DNA of 64,000 nucleotides, from positions 26,480,015 through 26,544,014 of the forward strand of contig OY365806.1 of assembly GCA_959347315.1 (NCBI GenBank), written 5' to 3'. The DNA comes from Bimastos eiseni. Its lineage: Eukaryota > Annelida > Clitellata > Crassiclitellata > Lumbricidae. Both the position numbers and the translations under genes were made by a program. Shown in pieces: positions 1 through 11,855 of the stretch (within the stretch, counting starts at the first letter, position 1; every line of letters starts with the position of its first letter). The notes under the pieces are model-generated. The model did not search any database. It saw only the letters and a program-made list of their open reading frames with translations, and was not told the origin of the DNA.

Positions 1-235
1 ACGGACGGATCGATGAAGATGGATGGATGGATGGATGGTTGGATGCACGGATGGATGTACGGACGGATGGATGGATGGAAGGAAAGAGGAAAGGAGGGGA
101 GTAAGGACTGAGGGATAAATGTATGGATGGCTGAATGAATGAATGAATGAATGACTTAATTAACTAATTAATTAATGCATGCATGCATGCATGGAGGAAT
201 GAATGGATGAACGGATGGTTGGGCTGATATCCAGA
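1..235. repeat. Degenerate GGAT/GAAT tetranucleotide repeat
   Basis: Imperfect GGAT units dominate 1-110, GAAT units occupy about 133-155, and an ATTA/ATGC alternation runs to 195 before GGAT-like units resume. It is an old, mutated microsatellite. No coding signal is visible. Confidence 0.85.
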
Positions 236-2760
236 GAGAAAATTGATACCTAGACAGAATGAGCAGACCTGCAGAATGATAGTGAAATAATAATCCTAAA
301 AAACGACAATCCGCAAGCCATAAAGATACGGGATAAAGAAATACAACCAGTTAGACAAGACCGATAACAAAATCTTACCTCATTCTTCAGATGATGATAA
401 ATGAAAATCCATGTCACATCATTGAATCAGTGACGCTGAACAAGTAATAAGTAATCCGCACGTACTTAGTAATCCACAAGTACCTAGTAATCCACAAGTA
501 CTGAGTAGGCCTACATATGATCCACATGTCGTAATCAACCACAAGTCCTGAAGTCCTCAATAGATGGCCACTGCAGTCTTCCTGTTGCTTTCCTCTCTAT
601 TCCTCTGCCATTGTCTGATATCTCCAAACTTCTCTGACATGATAATATCCAGCTCCATTTCTCTGTTGCTCAGTTCCAGTCGTTGATTGTTGCACACGTT
701 TCTCTACCTTGTTACTCGTTCCTTTCGTCTGTTGTTAGGCAATCTATAATCTTGTCTACTGTTCGTATACAATTGTTAAGCCGACTTCGTCGAGCAATCA
801 AAGGTCTCTGATTGGCTCCTCTAAAAATCATAGTCGGAAGCTTTACATTTGTAAAGCGCTAAGCATCAGCTCATTCAAGAGCGCTACGTCACGTTAGAGG
901 TGTTGTCTAGTGAAACCGTGCAAGGTGCAAGTTTCGATTGTTATTGGAAGCCAGAGGAGGATGGGGGAATAGGAGCTGTTGGAACAGAGGAAGATCCTTT
1001 AAAATGATCATCAGACACATGTTTGTCCAATGAGCTTCCCTCGCTAGACCAGCTCTCTTAAAGCTATTATTCACATTATATATCGTAAATGTGCCCTATA
1101 TTTAGCACAACAATAATTACTTAATTTGCACAGATGATCGCCCTGCTGTCTGACTATATTTGCGTCCAATGTGTCACATATTAGTTTGAGAATTCAGCCT
1201 ATACCTCACGCAAGATCTGTGCACCATATTTTGTGAACGCTATTTGTACTGTTTCTGCCTTTCTACTATTGTGTATGATCTTAATTTGCCAGTTACGATC
1301 GAAATCAACGATCTGCTACCCACCAGAAGTATGTTGGCTTGTATAGGCCATATATATGGTCAGTATGACTCACGCCTCTATTTTCATTCACTAAGTCAAT
1401 ATCTGAGTATCTTCCTGCTTTATTAACCGCTAATCCTAATCAATCTCTCTGCATCCGTTTCTCCCTCTTTCTCCGTGTGGTTAAATTTTTTTTGTCATCG
1501 CTCTGTTTCTCTGTCTCCCTGCTTCGCTCTCTGCAAGCGGGTCTAATTCTTTTTATGTCTAAATAATTGTTTCACTTTCCCGACTGTGCACGCTAGCGTC
1601 GGCTACGCGCAGTGGTGCTAAGAGGACAATCAGTCGTTACTATAGCCATTAAAATGCCTCGGTCCTTTAATCTCCGAAGGCCTTCGAAAGCCAATCGAAC
1701 GTTTTAGCAACTCGCTCAGAGGTCAACTTGAGACTGGGTTTACTGTGAGGTCATACATGTATAGGCGCATTCGAATTACTTCATTCATCTCCTAAAAGCC
1801 TAAGTGATCGCGCATCGTGTCTGCATTTTCTTGCTTGTGTATCTGTAGCCCATATCCTTGCGTCTGTAAATGCGTCCGTCAGTCCTTATGTATCTGTTTA
1901 TCCGTCTGTATGTCTGCCTCTTTCCAGCATTCTGATAAGAGACATTCCTTCAAACACGCACAGGCACATTGATGTGAAATGCAGGCTTCAATCTACAACT
2001 GAAGAATAAGGAACTCTGAGAAGAACAGACAGACAGCCAGGTAGTTAAAAAAGAGTAAGCAGACACACACACATATACGCACAGAAAGCAATTCAGAGAA
2101 TATCCGCAGGGAAGGAAGAAATGTCTGCATTCTGCATGGAAGACGGAAACACACTGTTCATTCGTTCATATACCTTTATGTCTTTCTATCCATATATCTG
2201 AGTCTGTATGTGTGTCTACGTCGGTGTGTGGTTGGTTCCGTCTGTGTTTCTGTCTGCCAACGACAGTCTGTCTGTTTGTCTGCCTCAAAGCACTCAAACT
2301 CAACGGTCGAGCAGAGCGCAAGTGTAGACTGCAATTAACTCATCTTTCACAGTAGCCTCATTCTGCAAAGCCTGTCAGGTCGTAACCTTCACTCGTTATT
2401 GTGACATAAAAACTCTTCACAGCCAACGATGACGACGGCAAGAGGCGCGTATCTGTGTGTGATTGTCTGTGTGTGAGTGTTTGTGTATGTGTGCTTACGT
2501 CCAGGTGTGACAGGGTGGTCTATTCAAACCATGACTAACATTACCTAAAGTAAGCGTACTTCCTATGTCGAAACACTTCATTTTGCTAGTACGCCCATTT
2601 CATCGGCATCGACTCTGTTAAATTGGAATTTAGTTATCCTCGCTCCTTCATTATTTTCTTATTGTTATTTCCAACATGCATGAAGGATGAGAGATGGCTG
2701 CAACAATGCATAGTTTCCTTACCTTGCCAACAACATAGCACAGTCTTTTTCAATGTTCTT
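236..2760. other. Non-coding stretch, no gene recognised
   Basis: No supported gene. It holds three short copies of a GTAATCCACAAGTAC-like unit near 450-505, CT-rich DNA near 1435-1560, and TCTG/TGTG low-complexity runs near 1855-1925 and 2205-2290. Around 800-895 a GATTGG (inverted CCAAT), two AGCGC words and a TACGTCAC (CRE-like) lie close together, but nothing downstream looks like an exon. The 60-codon frame at 1244-1426 resembles no protein I know. Confidence 0.5.
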
Positions 2761-3147
2761 GCACAGAGAGTAAATGCAGGGGACTATAATGCTTGAATGC
2801 ACTATAGCTCAACGTTCGGCGATGTTCCAATTGAAATGGCTATTCATCTTTCGTTTTCAATACAGAGAACAGAGACCCGTAATTTTTAGGTTTTATTTTA
2901 ATTCCTTGCGAGCCAGTCAAAGTTCATGCACGCACGTAGAGCCGAAGCAAGAGCCACCAAATTCCTATCTAGAGTTGATAGTTGATACGACATATTCTGA
3001 GTTTCTGGACCGGCTGCAGGTTTCGAAACTGAGGCAGGGCAAAGATGATGATTATTATTATGGTCCATTAATGAGGGCACACAAACACCCCACCAGACAG
3101 CAATCCCTCGCAATTGGTGTATACGGTTGACGCAGCGTAAGGATTTG

Positions 3148-3310
3148 TATTTGTATAGCGCTGGACTGACGATCGATGGGTAGAAGAACCCCTCCACCGT
3201 TGACGGTTGATTGTGCTCCAGCGATTTCTTGCCCTTGTTTCGTCGCATCCACGTTGTTCCCGGAAGCTGGCGGCAGACTTGGCTATAGATGTGAAGCTCA
3301 ACTGTCTATG
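3148..3310 (-). mobile_element. Decayed non-LTR retrotransposon 3' tail (L2/CR1-like)
   Basis: Read on the minus strand, the segment ends in CCAGCGCTATACAAATACAA, the form of the GCGCTATATAAAT tail seen at 16.8, 38.7, 56.6 and 57.5 kb in this window. The preceding 120 bp is a mixed-composition stretch compatible with the end of a retrotransposon ORF or 3' UTR. No domain is readable, so the family call rests on the tail alone. The overlapping 60-118 codon frames at 2774-3301 are not convincing genes. Confidence 0.45.
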
Positions 3311-4157
3311 GCTTATAACCTCCTAAATGGTAGACTAATTCTATGACGGCGATTCATGATGTAATCGATGAAACGCACACTACATATCAGAATCAGCAAC
3401 AAATCCGAATGTAGCAGCAGCAGCAGTATATACTGGACGGCTTCTTGTCTGCGCGGCAAAGGTCAATCGTGCTATAGTTCAACTTAAGAACAGAAAAATA
3501 AAAGAAATCGATGTAATACATTTGATGTTGAGCAAAACAATAAGCCAGACATATGGGGTTTAGACATGACCATAGTCGTTGTGACTCTGTATTATGAACA
3601 CGAAGAGTGGCAACAATCACCTTCTGTAGCTTCAGCATGCGTAAGTCACGCAGCTTCATTTTCATCAGATGGGCCATGCACCTTTATATATATATTCAGT
3701 AAGCCCAGCTATAATTTTGAGTTCATGCCTATTAGTTTCCGACTGTTAATTCAGCTCCACACGTCTAGAATATTGCCCTTTATTAAAATTGAAGCCATTC
3801 CGGTTTTCTTTCTCTAACACATTCGATTATGTCTTTTCTATTGTTTGTTTCTGTTTTACGTCGCTTAATTAATTATATTACTAGAAAAGGCCTAAATATA
3901 ACAAGAATCGTCAAGCAGGGCATTCACATAATTTTTACAAATTAAGTGAAAAACATAGATTCTGTCAGATCAGACAAAATTAGTCTGTGGCTTTCGTTTC
4001 CCAACTTTGCAGCTCAAATAGGCTGCCAGGTGTTACCGTGTTATACGATTGACCTCTCCGATATATTCAATATTGCTTTCACGCTTATAGTCTATTTGGG
4101 AACAAACAGTTGAATCAGCAAACTGTTCTGATCATATCATCAGCCAGAGAATGCCCG
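3311..4157. other. No feature recognised
   Basis: AT-rich unique-looking DNA. Short frames on both strands around 3393-3817 have no recognisable motif and overlap one another. A short CAG run lies at 3416-3427. Confidence 0.4.
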
Positions 4158-4230
4158 ATGTGACGATCTAATAGAAACAAGCCGGCAAATATAATATATT
4201 CTCATTCTTGTTTCTATTAAATCGTCACAT
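4158..4230. repeat. Perfect-stem hairpin, 24-bp arms and 25-nt loop
   Basis: Arm 4158-4181 pairs with arm 4207-4230 at 23 of 24 positions (the single difference can form a G-U pair in RNA). Pairing stops abruptly on both outer sides. The dimensions fit either a miniature foldback element or a small-RNA precursor. The sequence alone cannot separate these. Confidence 0.7.
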
Positions 4231-5018
4231 TATGTTATAGTCATAAAAAAATCATATAAGGCCGACATGATTCTCCAATGGTGATAGCAGGAACTTCGTC
4301 TTTCTGATAGCTTCATTTTGGTCCTTTAAAATTCGAAGCTTCAGTAATTATAAACTGATATCAGTAGTTGGTGATAAAACAGAAATAGGTCCTGATTTAT
4401 TTGTGTTGATTGCAGGATAATTGCAGAATCTAGAAGAGAGGTGAAACAGTTGGAGTTCAGACGTTGTTGAAAAACCGCAGCGAATTGATTTAGCCTGTCA
4501 TGAACATAATGCTGGACCATATCTTAAATAGGACACAGCGATATGACATTAATTATCAGTCGAATTTTAAATGGAAACCGGTCTATAGAAACTATGAAGC
4601 CATAACAAACTACACCAATAGTAAACAAACTTAGATATACCCATACATTGTGTGTTTTCGTCAATTTGTTGACAGAGAATCGCATATGTAAGTCATTTTG
4701 ACGTCATCTATAGCAACTTAGCAAGCAGTCGATTAAATTGGTGAATAAAAATATTTGGCGATTATTCATTTTAAGATAGCATTTGTAACAAAATAAACAT
4801 GGGCAAGGAGTCCGTGACAGATAAAATGCATATACAAACACTTCACGAATCATGAGCATGATCTTGAAGCCAAAGCTGTAATCAAAGCTCAGTTTGAAAT
4901 CACTGAAGCTGAGCACTTGTAAAAATATTCGGACGCATTGATGATAGCCTAGGTGTTGGGAGGTGGAACGTCGTAAAGGCAGCGGAGGGCAGAAATCTAT
5001 ATATCGGCACCCGAAGAA
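4231..5018. other. No feature recognised
   Basis: AT-rich DNA without recognisable motifs. Short frames on the minus strand (4704-5088) are not supported. Confidence 0.4.
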
Positions 5019-5572
5019 ATGTCGAACATGTTGACGAACTTATTTGCTCACAGAATGCAACATCAAAAATCATCAAAGTACTCGGCAAATTCAGCAGAGC
5101 TGAACATCAGCCGCAAGACCGTTAGAGGATTTGCCAAAAAAGATCTGAACCTCACCGCATTTTGTCGTGTCTCTAGGCAAATTATCACCTGGCCCCAACC
5201 AGGTCAACAAAACTTGCCAAATAGACTCAGAATACGTGTGGCTACTGGTGGTAGACACAGGTTGTGAAACAATATGATCTTTGTTTTATAACAATTACTT
5301 GAGACGTGACCTCATAAAAATCGTTATTGTAACTTTTCTTGCGTAAAATGTTTTCTGAACTACCAAAAATCAGTGGTTACACTCACTAAAAGAGATATAG
5401 CTTTTGTTCTGTGTGAACTATATTTTAGTCAAATTTGGCAGTTAATGTAAATATGAATTAGCTTAGAGCTCGTAAAATATCATTTACTAATCTCCACTTT
5501 TGGCCGAAATAGTAGCCAAAAACGGGGGAATTACTTTTTAGTGGCCCACCATGTATATATGCAACATTTCAT
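5019..5572 (+). mobile_element. Internally deleted mariner-type element (N-terminal HTH plus 3' end)
   Basis: The frame at 5019-5267 contains SAELNISRKTVRGFAKKDLN, matching the helix-turn-helix region near the N-terminus of IS630/Tc1/mariner transposases. It is joined directly to a 3' end (about 5280-5572) that recurs at 6952-7192 and 7766-8036 and finishes with TTAGTGGCCCACCATGTATA, a mariner-like terminus. The catalytic core between them is missing, so the copy is internally deleted. The left inverted repeat was not found. Confidence 0.7.
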
Positions 5573-6216
5573 AAACATATCTATAATCTGCGAATATATA
5601 TAATTACCTAAATAGATAAATATATACAGACATAAACTGACCCGTTAATAGATATAATATTTATAGAACCTATAGATATGCACAATCTTTATATAAACAG
5701 CCACTGATAATATACTGCATATAATATATACGTGAATTTGATCTTGTTGTAATCGATATAACAATTACTGAATAGCGAGAGCGTTTTGGTGCTTGTGTTG
5801 AGACCGAAGAAGGAAATTTTTAACACACATTGTAACTAATAAATGATAAATATGTGATTCATAATCATTAAACTGTAGTTTTTTTCATATTCGATTAAAA
5901 TATATAAATTATTGGAGTAATTATTATAGTACTTTTAGAGGTTCGCTTTTTATCCGTTCACCGTGTGTGTGTGTCTGTGTGTGTGTGTACATGTATAGAT
6001 ACAATGACACATAAACAAACAAACAAATTTATATTCATAGGCTACATATATATGTTTCTGTGATATATATGTAAAAAAAATCCAAATGCACTATCTATAT
6101 GCATGCTATTGTTTATATCTCTCAATCTGTCCATATCTGTGTCATGTCTATGTCTACGATACTCTGTCTCTGAGTCTGCCCGCGTTTATGCCTATGTGCA
6201 TATATATATATATATG

Positions 6217-6255
<39 letters not shown>

Positions 6256-6783
6256 CATAACATTTGATTTTGTAAATGCTCGCGTCAAGCTATATATCTA
6301 TAGCCTTTTGTATCTATAGGATTATATGTGTCTACAGCTGTTTCTAATCTATGACTATATATATGTATATATATATATCCCTAAACGTTGTCTTGGGTCT
6401 CGGCAGGCCTATGTATAGGTCTATATGTTTATTTCGCCATCTGTGCACCTATATATTTGTATATGATTGGCTATTTCTTTATCTAAGTTTCATCTATAGC
6501 CTGAGCTGTTTTTAGTGAGTACTATATATAACTACAATATATATATATTGTTTATAGACAATATATATATATATATAACGTATACCCTTCAAACTGATAG
6601 GATTCCACTCTTTGTTCATTTAATCTAATACGAGTGTATAATCATATAGGCTTATCTATTTCTATCTTTTTTAACACTAGTGTAACCTCTGCGGTTTGTC
6701 AATCAGTTCAATAAATGAAGATATAGACAGCAATACATACTATATATGCATATATATATAATATATATATATATATCAGCGCA
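5573..6783. repeat. AT-dinucleotide-rich low-complexity DNA
   Basis: Repeated (AT)n runs, for example about 6200-6255, 6356-6379, 6538-6578 and 6740-6776, plus a TG run near 5961-5990. The 77-codon frame at 6086-6319 is a translated microsatellite. No gene is seen. Confidence 0.75.
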
Positions 6784-7192
6784 TACTGCTCGCCTCAAAC
6801 AAGATTGGTTCAAGGTCAATTGCCCTGGCTTCATTGAGAAGGACCAATGGCCCTAAGCTCACCGGACTTGAACCCCTTGGATTATCACGTGTGGTGAGCT
6901 ATGCTCGAGAAAAGCCACAATCTGCTACTAAAGCCTAAAGCGATGAATGAATTAAAGTGACTTCGTAAAATCGTGTTTGTTATTTTTCATGCGTTGAATG
7001 GTTTTTGACCGTCAAAAAGCCGTGGTTGGACTCATTAAAAGTGATATAACTTTTGTTTCGTTTGAAATATTTCAGTAAATTTTGGCCGTTATATGTAAAT
7101 ATGAATTAGCTTAGCGCATTTACTAATCTCTACTTTAGGCCCAAATATTAGCAATAGACCTGAGGGGGTTACTTTTTAATGGCACACCCTGT
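6784..7192 (+). mobile_element. Mariner-type fragment: transposase C-terminal core plus 3' end
   Basis: Plus-strand reading around 6784-6960 gives HTARLKQDWFKVNCPGFIEK, then after one interruption SPDLNPLDYHVW. This is the classic block around the last catalytic acidic residue of IS630/Tc1/mariner transposases. The 3' part (6952-7192) is homologous to those of the copies at 5.3 and 7.8 kb and ends in TAATGGCACACCCTGTATA. Stops and frameshifts make it a relic. Confidence 0.8.
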
Positions 7193-7222
7193 ATATATAT
7201 ATATACACCCTGTATATATATA

Positions 7223-7254
<32 letters not shown>

Positions 7255-7261
7255 GTGTGCC

Positions 7262-7645
7262 ATATATATATATAGCAGATCCTTGGATATTAATTGTGGA
7301 AACAGCTACCAACGTAATATACAGCGTCAAGTTTGGTTTTCTCGTCAACAAAATGAAGTCGACTTTTGCCAACAAAACAAACACCAGCTGGCAGCCGATA
7401 TCATAACATGTGGAGCGAACGAACTTCTTGCGTTTAACAATCAGTCGACCAGGTTTGACATCGGATTTCTTGCCGCTGGACCAAACACGACTGTTTTGGT
7501 TGCTGATTGTTGGATTGAGATAGACGTTCTTCTCAATTGTGAGGAACACACGATTAGTCTCGTGATCATTCAGCCGGCATAGCAGTGCTGAGGAGCGTTC
7601 CAATTTCGGTGATGATAATCTGCCCAGCAACACGACGGAAAGCAA
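7262..7645 (-). mobile_element. Mariner-type transposase core fragment
   Basis: The minus-strand frame contains PTISNQNSRVWSSGKKSDVK and then GRLIVKRKKF, the segment that follows the second catalytic residue in mariner-type transposases. Reading is lost at an AT microsatellite at 7262. The fragment is opposite in orientation to the neighbouring 3' ends at 6952-7192 and 7766-8036, so the locus has been inverted or is composite. Confidence 0.7.
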
Positions 7646-7765
7646 TGTTTATTTACCAATCTGTGCAACTGCTGTGCTAAAATTAATGAGGTAAAAGCGA
7701 TGTCCATATACGCTGGTTCCCCGCTTCTCTTCCCAATAATAATGATAATTCTGAAGTTTGTTATG

Positions 7766-8036
7766 CAACAATAACTTGAGAAGTGACTTCATAAACTCGT
7801 TTTTGTCACTTTTTCCTGCGCTGAATGTTTTTTGACCATATAAAAACCGCGGTTAGACTCATTTAAAGCGACAAAACTTTTGTTCTGTTAAAAGTATTTC
7901 ATTCAAATTTGGCCATTGTATGCAGGTAAAAGTAGTTTTGGGCCTGTAAAATTGCATTTACTAATCTTTACTTTTGGCCAAATTATTGGCAAGAAAACCT
8001 GAGGGGGTTACTTTTCAATGGCCCACCATGTATATA
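7766..8036 (+). mobile_element. Mariner-type 3' end, third copy
   Basis: About 270 bp aligning along their length with 5285-5572 and 6952-7192: shared AACTTGAGAAGTGACTTCAT start, CATTTACTAATC in the middle and AATGGCCCACCATGTATATA at the end. No coding sequence remains in this piece. Confidence 0.75.
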
Positions 8037-8255
8037 TACACACATATATATATACATATATATTATATATGCGTGTGAGTGTCTATATGTGCGTGTGTTT
8101 GCGCGTAGTTTTTGCACCTGAGAGTGCACACCCGTCTTTGTGGTGGTGTTGGATGTGCAGAAGCATGGCTTTGGTCTAGAAAGTGGGACACCAAATTTCG
8201 CACAGTTTCATCTAAGTGACTGTGAAATACTTATTATGGCTCGTTTATTTGCTTA

Positions 8256-8445
8256 ATCTATCAATGATACTGATGGTAATGACGACAACAACGATGGCAA
8301 CAACAACAGTGATGATGAAGATGATGATAATCATGATGACGATGAAGTGGTGATGACTGCGAGGATGAGGACAACGACGATGATGATGCTTATGATAATA
8401 ACAATTACAATAATAACAACAATAACAGTAATAATGATGGTCATG
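8256..8445. repeat. GAT/AAC trinucleotide repeat
   Basis: Interrupted GAT units followed by AAT/AAC units. The minus-strand frame at 8245-8448 (His/Ile/Val-rich) is its translation and not a gene. 8446-8884 shows no recognisable feature. Confidence 0.85.
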
Positions 8446-8884
8446 CATTGCTTTTGCTGCATTCTATATGTAATGTAATATAACAAGAGTGGTTTAACCA
8501 TTCCAAGACTTTTATAAATATATAGGACTCTGGGGAATGTAGAACCTAGGGAAAAAATTGCAATAATTATTCTGTACGTTGCAACAATGAAGGTGATGGT
8601 AATGCTCGGAGAATATGTTTAGACAGAACTCTTGCAGACTCAAATAAAGAACTTCATGTACAAAGAAAATAATAATGAGCACAGTTCCTTCTGAATTTGT
8701 TACTGCGGGTTGAGCTCTTCAGCCTTCATCTGTTTCGGAAACGCCTCGAGACTGTCTTATTTGTCAGAGATAGCACTGACTTGAGTTTGAAGCGACAATA
8801 AACCTCTGAGTGACGATAATATATTGTGATCAAGCATATACTTAGTGCCCCTTCCAGATATCTACTCAGAGGTGCACTCTGAGC

Positions 8885-9835
8885 CAGTGTTATTTTGCTT
8901 CTGTGATTAATTTTACTTCTAGTTTTTATTCACTTCTCTCTAATTTATTTTACTTCTACTTCTGCTTCTAGTTCTCAAAAAATGTACTTCTACTTCTTAT
9001 TCACTTCTGTGTATGCCATTTTACATCTACTTCTCAAATAATTTTACTTCTACTTCAGTTTTCGTTTAAAATTTCTCGTGTAAATGACAAATGTTCTGTT
9101 TTTCTCAGTCTTCATGTTTAGCGCATATTGCACACACTCAATTGTCTCAGTAGTAGTCAATGTAATATTTCGTTTAAGCGTTTATTCCAGTCTCAAGCCG
9201 ATTGTACATAGACTAGCACAGTACAAGTGACAAACACTGTTAATTGAAACAGTCTATACTGTATCACCAATCAATAATCTTAGAGTTCATTTTTAGAAAT
9301 ATTTGCATCGCCAGCGATTGCTTCATCCTATTTCTAAACCAGTTGATAAAAACCCGGCTATTGAGATGATTCTCTCTATACGTAGGGCTGAGATTCTGGT
9401 GCTTGAAACCAGGTCTTCAGCCAATGGGATAGTTTTGGATAAATGCTGCTTCTACTGTTCCAAAATTCAAGGGAACTATGAAATGCTCTTTGCTGCTTAA
9501 TGTCTTGCAAATATATGTAAAGTTCAGGACCAATGTTGCATTCTGACTGCGCCACTATATCAAAACATTCATTTTGCTGCATTCTAGAGCTGAGAAACAT
9601 GTATTCTTTCTGTAGCGCAGTAGCACTACTACTAATAACGGCCCACGGAAAGCGCATCTGAAATGTTTATTAAATATCGTTCTGAAATTAATTTTACTTC
9701 TTATTCACTTTGGGAGGTCTCCATTTCACTTCTTAATCTATTCTAATTCTTAAAATAATTTCTATTCCACTTCTACTGAACGAGAATCAAATAATGATTA
9801 TTCTATTCGACTTCTGGTTCATGAATATATCACTG
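8885..9835. mobile_element. hAT-type non-autonomous element, 951 bp, perfect 8-bp TSD
   Basis: The element starts CAGTGTTAT and its reverse complement starts CAGTGATAT. It is flanked on both sides by CTCTGAGC (8877-8884 and 9836-9843), a perfect 8-bp target-site duplication as expected for hAT transposons. Near both ends (about 8905-9060 and 9685-9815) an ACTTCT hexamer is iterated, in the same orientation at both ends. The interior holds no recognisable transposase. Short frames at 9303-9657 are unassigned. Confidence 0.85.
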
Positions 9836-9843
9836 CTCTGAGC

Positions 9844-10620
9844 TGATGTCAAAGTCAAATTGAACGAATATAATTCACCTGTTAGCAAAACTATGCACAA
9901 TAATCTGAAGAGTCATCAGTGGTGGGTCCACGTACAAGCGAAAAACCAACCAACGGATTCCCGTCGACAGCTGACAGATGGCATGGATGTTCACTGTTCA
10001 AAAAGTCTCTCGGCCAAGTTGAGTCGATGAGCAGAGCAACAACTGATAACGCCGATCGCAGACACTGCAATTTGCGAACAAAATGCCTCTTAGACGTACA
10101 AAATCCTTGGCAAAGCCGACTAATAAATACGGTATGCAGTCCTAGCGCTAAAACTTCCATGTTTTCAAAGTTCCTTAGTAAATTCTGCATATGGGTGTAA
10201 GTAATCGTCAATATGACCAGCAGTTGATCGATCCACTAACATGGCCGGATAGTCTGCATGCCGCTAAACACGATGCTCATTGATATTTCAATTACTGTTA
10301 CCGTTAGAATCCAAGGGCTGAAGGTCATCGTAAACAACATAGATATCCTGTCGACCTCTGGTGATGGATGCTGAATCAGATACAGTTGGAACTATCGAGA
10401 TAACGTAGTAATACTTCATTAATACGCCCTCATATAGGCCGAGGAACTCTTCCTTATCTACAGATCGCCCAAATTCCTTGGAGGCCTGATGTCTGTCATA
10501 CACTCAAATGCCTGTAGTAAATTGATGCTGATCACGATCTGTATATAGTGTACAGTTCTGACTCTTCACCACGTTCCCTATACACTCGTGTGACGCAGCG
10601 TAGTGTGATGTAAACATTGA
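9844..10620. other. Unrecognised possibly coding-derived stretch
   Basis: Composition is more even than the surroundings and frames of 60-106 codons lie on both strands (minus 9891-10211 and 10288-10503; plus 9919-10200). A minus-strand reading joining these looks protein-like in composition but matches no family I can name and has stops between segments. It may be a decayed mobile-element ORF. Confidence 0.3.
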
Positions 10621-10627
10621 ACCCTGC

Positions 10628-10700
10628 AGGGCCAGATTAGAGGGCTAAAGAGGCTGAAGCCCTTGGCCCCCAAATTTTGAGGGGCCCCCACGTATCGTAG
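10628..10700 (+). mobile_element. Possible isolated hAT-type terminus
   Basis: CAGGGCCAGATTAGAGGGCT followed by G- and C-run blocks (GGCCCCC) resembles the left ends of the G-rich hAT-type elements at 13.9 and 63.1 kb. No matching right end or target duplication was found nearby, so it may be truncated. Confidence 0.3.
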
Positions 10701-11678
10701 TGAATATCTTTCAACTCTAATAACTACTGTTAATAGCCACAGTAACAGTTGCCCAATAAGAGAAATCCATTATTCCCTAGCTATGCCTAGTAGGCCTAAA
10801 TAAAGATAAACACAAAAAGTTGAGTGCGCTATAATTATATTTGCTATCACATTGTCAGCGTGCCTTCGTCGGTGGACCCTGACCGCACCTGTTGTCTGTC
10901 TTTTCCATTTCCCGTGTCGCGCGTGTCCATGGGTCGCAGGTCAGTAGAATCAGTCCTATAGCTGACAGCCTTGTGGTCTGCCTTGCGTGGTTCGTATACC
11001 CCGTGCACTCCATCCCTTATCTGGTGCCACAGAGGTAAATTCCTGCGTAAGGCGCTATATCTCTACGTTTATATGTGTGTGTATGTGTCTATTCCTCTCT
11101 GTCTCTAGTCTATCCCCTAGGTCCTACATATCAATGAAAAGCAGCCAATTTTGGATACATTAAGTTGCATGAAAACGTGATTTGCGTTTGCGATAATTGA
11201 TCAGATTATTAAATCTTTCGTTTTCTGAATATTTGAATCTGGGTAAATCAGCGACTGCCTGTTGTCGACGGAGACGTATACTTGCAGTCTATGCTACTAT
11301 TGTTTTTCAAGACGACGAACGGAGAAGAAGGCAAGCAAATGGAAGTAATAGACCTACTTAGTCATAGGCCTATGCATTACATCTACTTTCAGTTAATAAG
11401 CTTACAGAAATTACATATCAGTGTGAGTGCTGAATGATATCAGTGACACCATGTTAGGTTAACCCGCTGTACATGTTACAAAATGTAAGCCGACTTGCGA
11501 GAGAAAGTCCATGTAGTCGATGAAACTATAATGATGATGATCGGGCCCATGTTTATTATATATTATATTAATTCGTTATTTTTTATATTATTGCTTCTTG
11601 CTGTCAGTTTATTTGTAGCATGCACGAAATAAGTATCTGAAACAATCAGGAATTGTCCAATTATTGCTATTAAGTGAT

Positions 11679-11855
11679 ATGCTAAAAAAGTATTTTTGTG
11701 CTGACGTCAAGAATAAAGACAGCTGACTATGAAAGCGTGCCAAGGCCCAGAAAAAAGGAACTACAGTTTTGCGAAGGAAAATAATTATATGAAAAATATT
11801 TCTAATAATGCCCAAAAGCAAAAAGCTATTTGCTCAATAGTAATTTTAAGCATGC
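11679..11855 (+). repeat. Direct repeat, copy 1 (partner at 13584)
   Basis: About 177 bp, roughly 90% identical by eye to 13584-13762 and in the same orientation. Shared landmarks are TTTTGTGCTGAC, AAGAATAAAGACAGCTGACT and GAAAGCGTGCCAAGGCCCAG. The 1.73 kb between the copies is A-rich with no ORF. A pair of terminal repeats of a small element, or a segmental duplication, would both explain it. Confidence 0.8.

Noticed and set aside
7169..7645. 158-codon minus-strand ORF as an intact gene
   Set aside because: Only the mariner-type core (7262-7645) is meaningful. The rest is AT microsatellite and conserved ends of the protein are missing.
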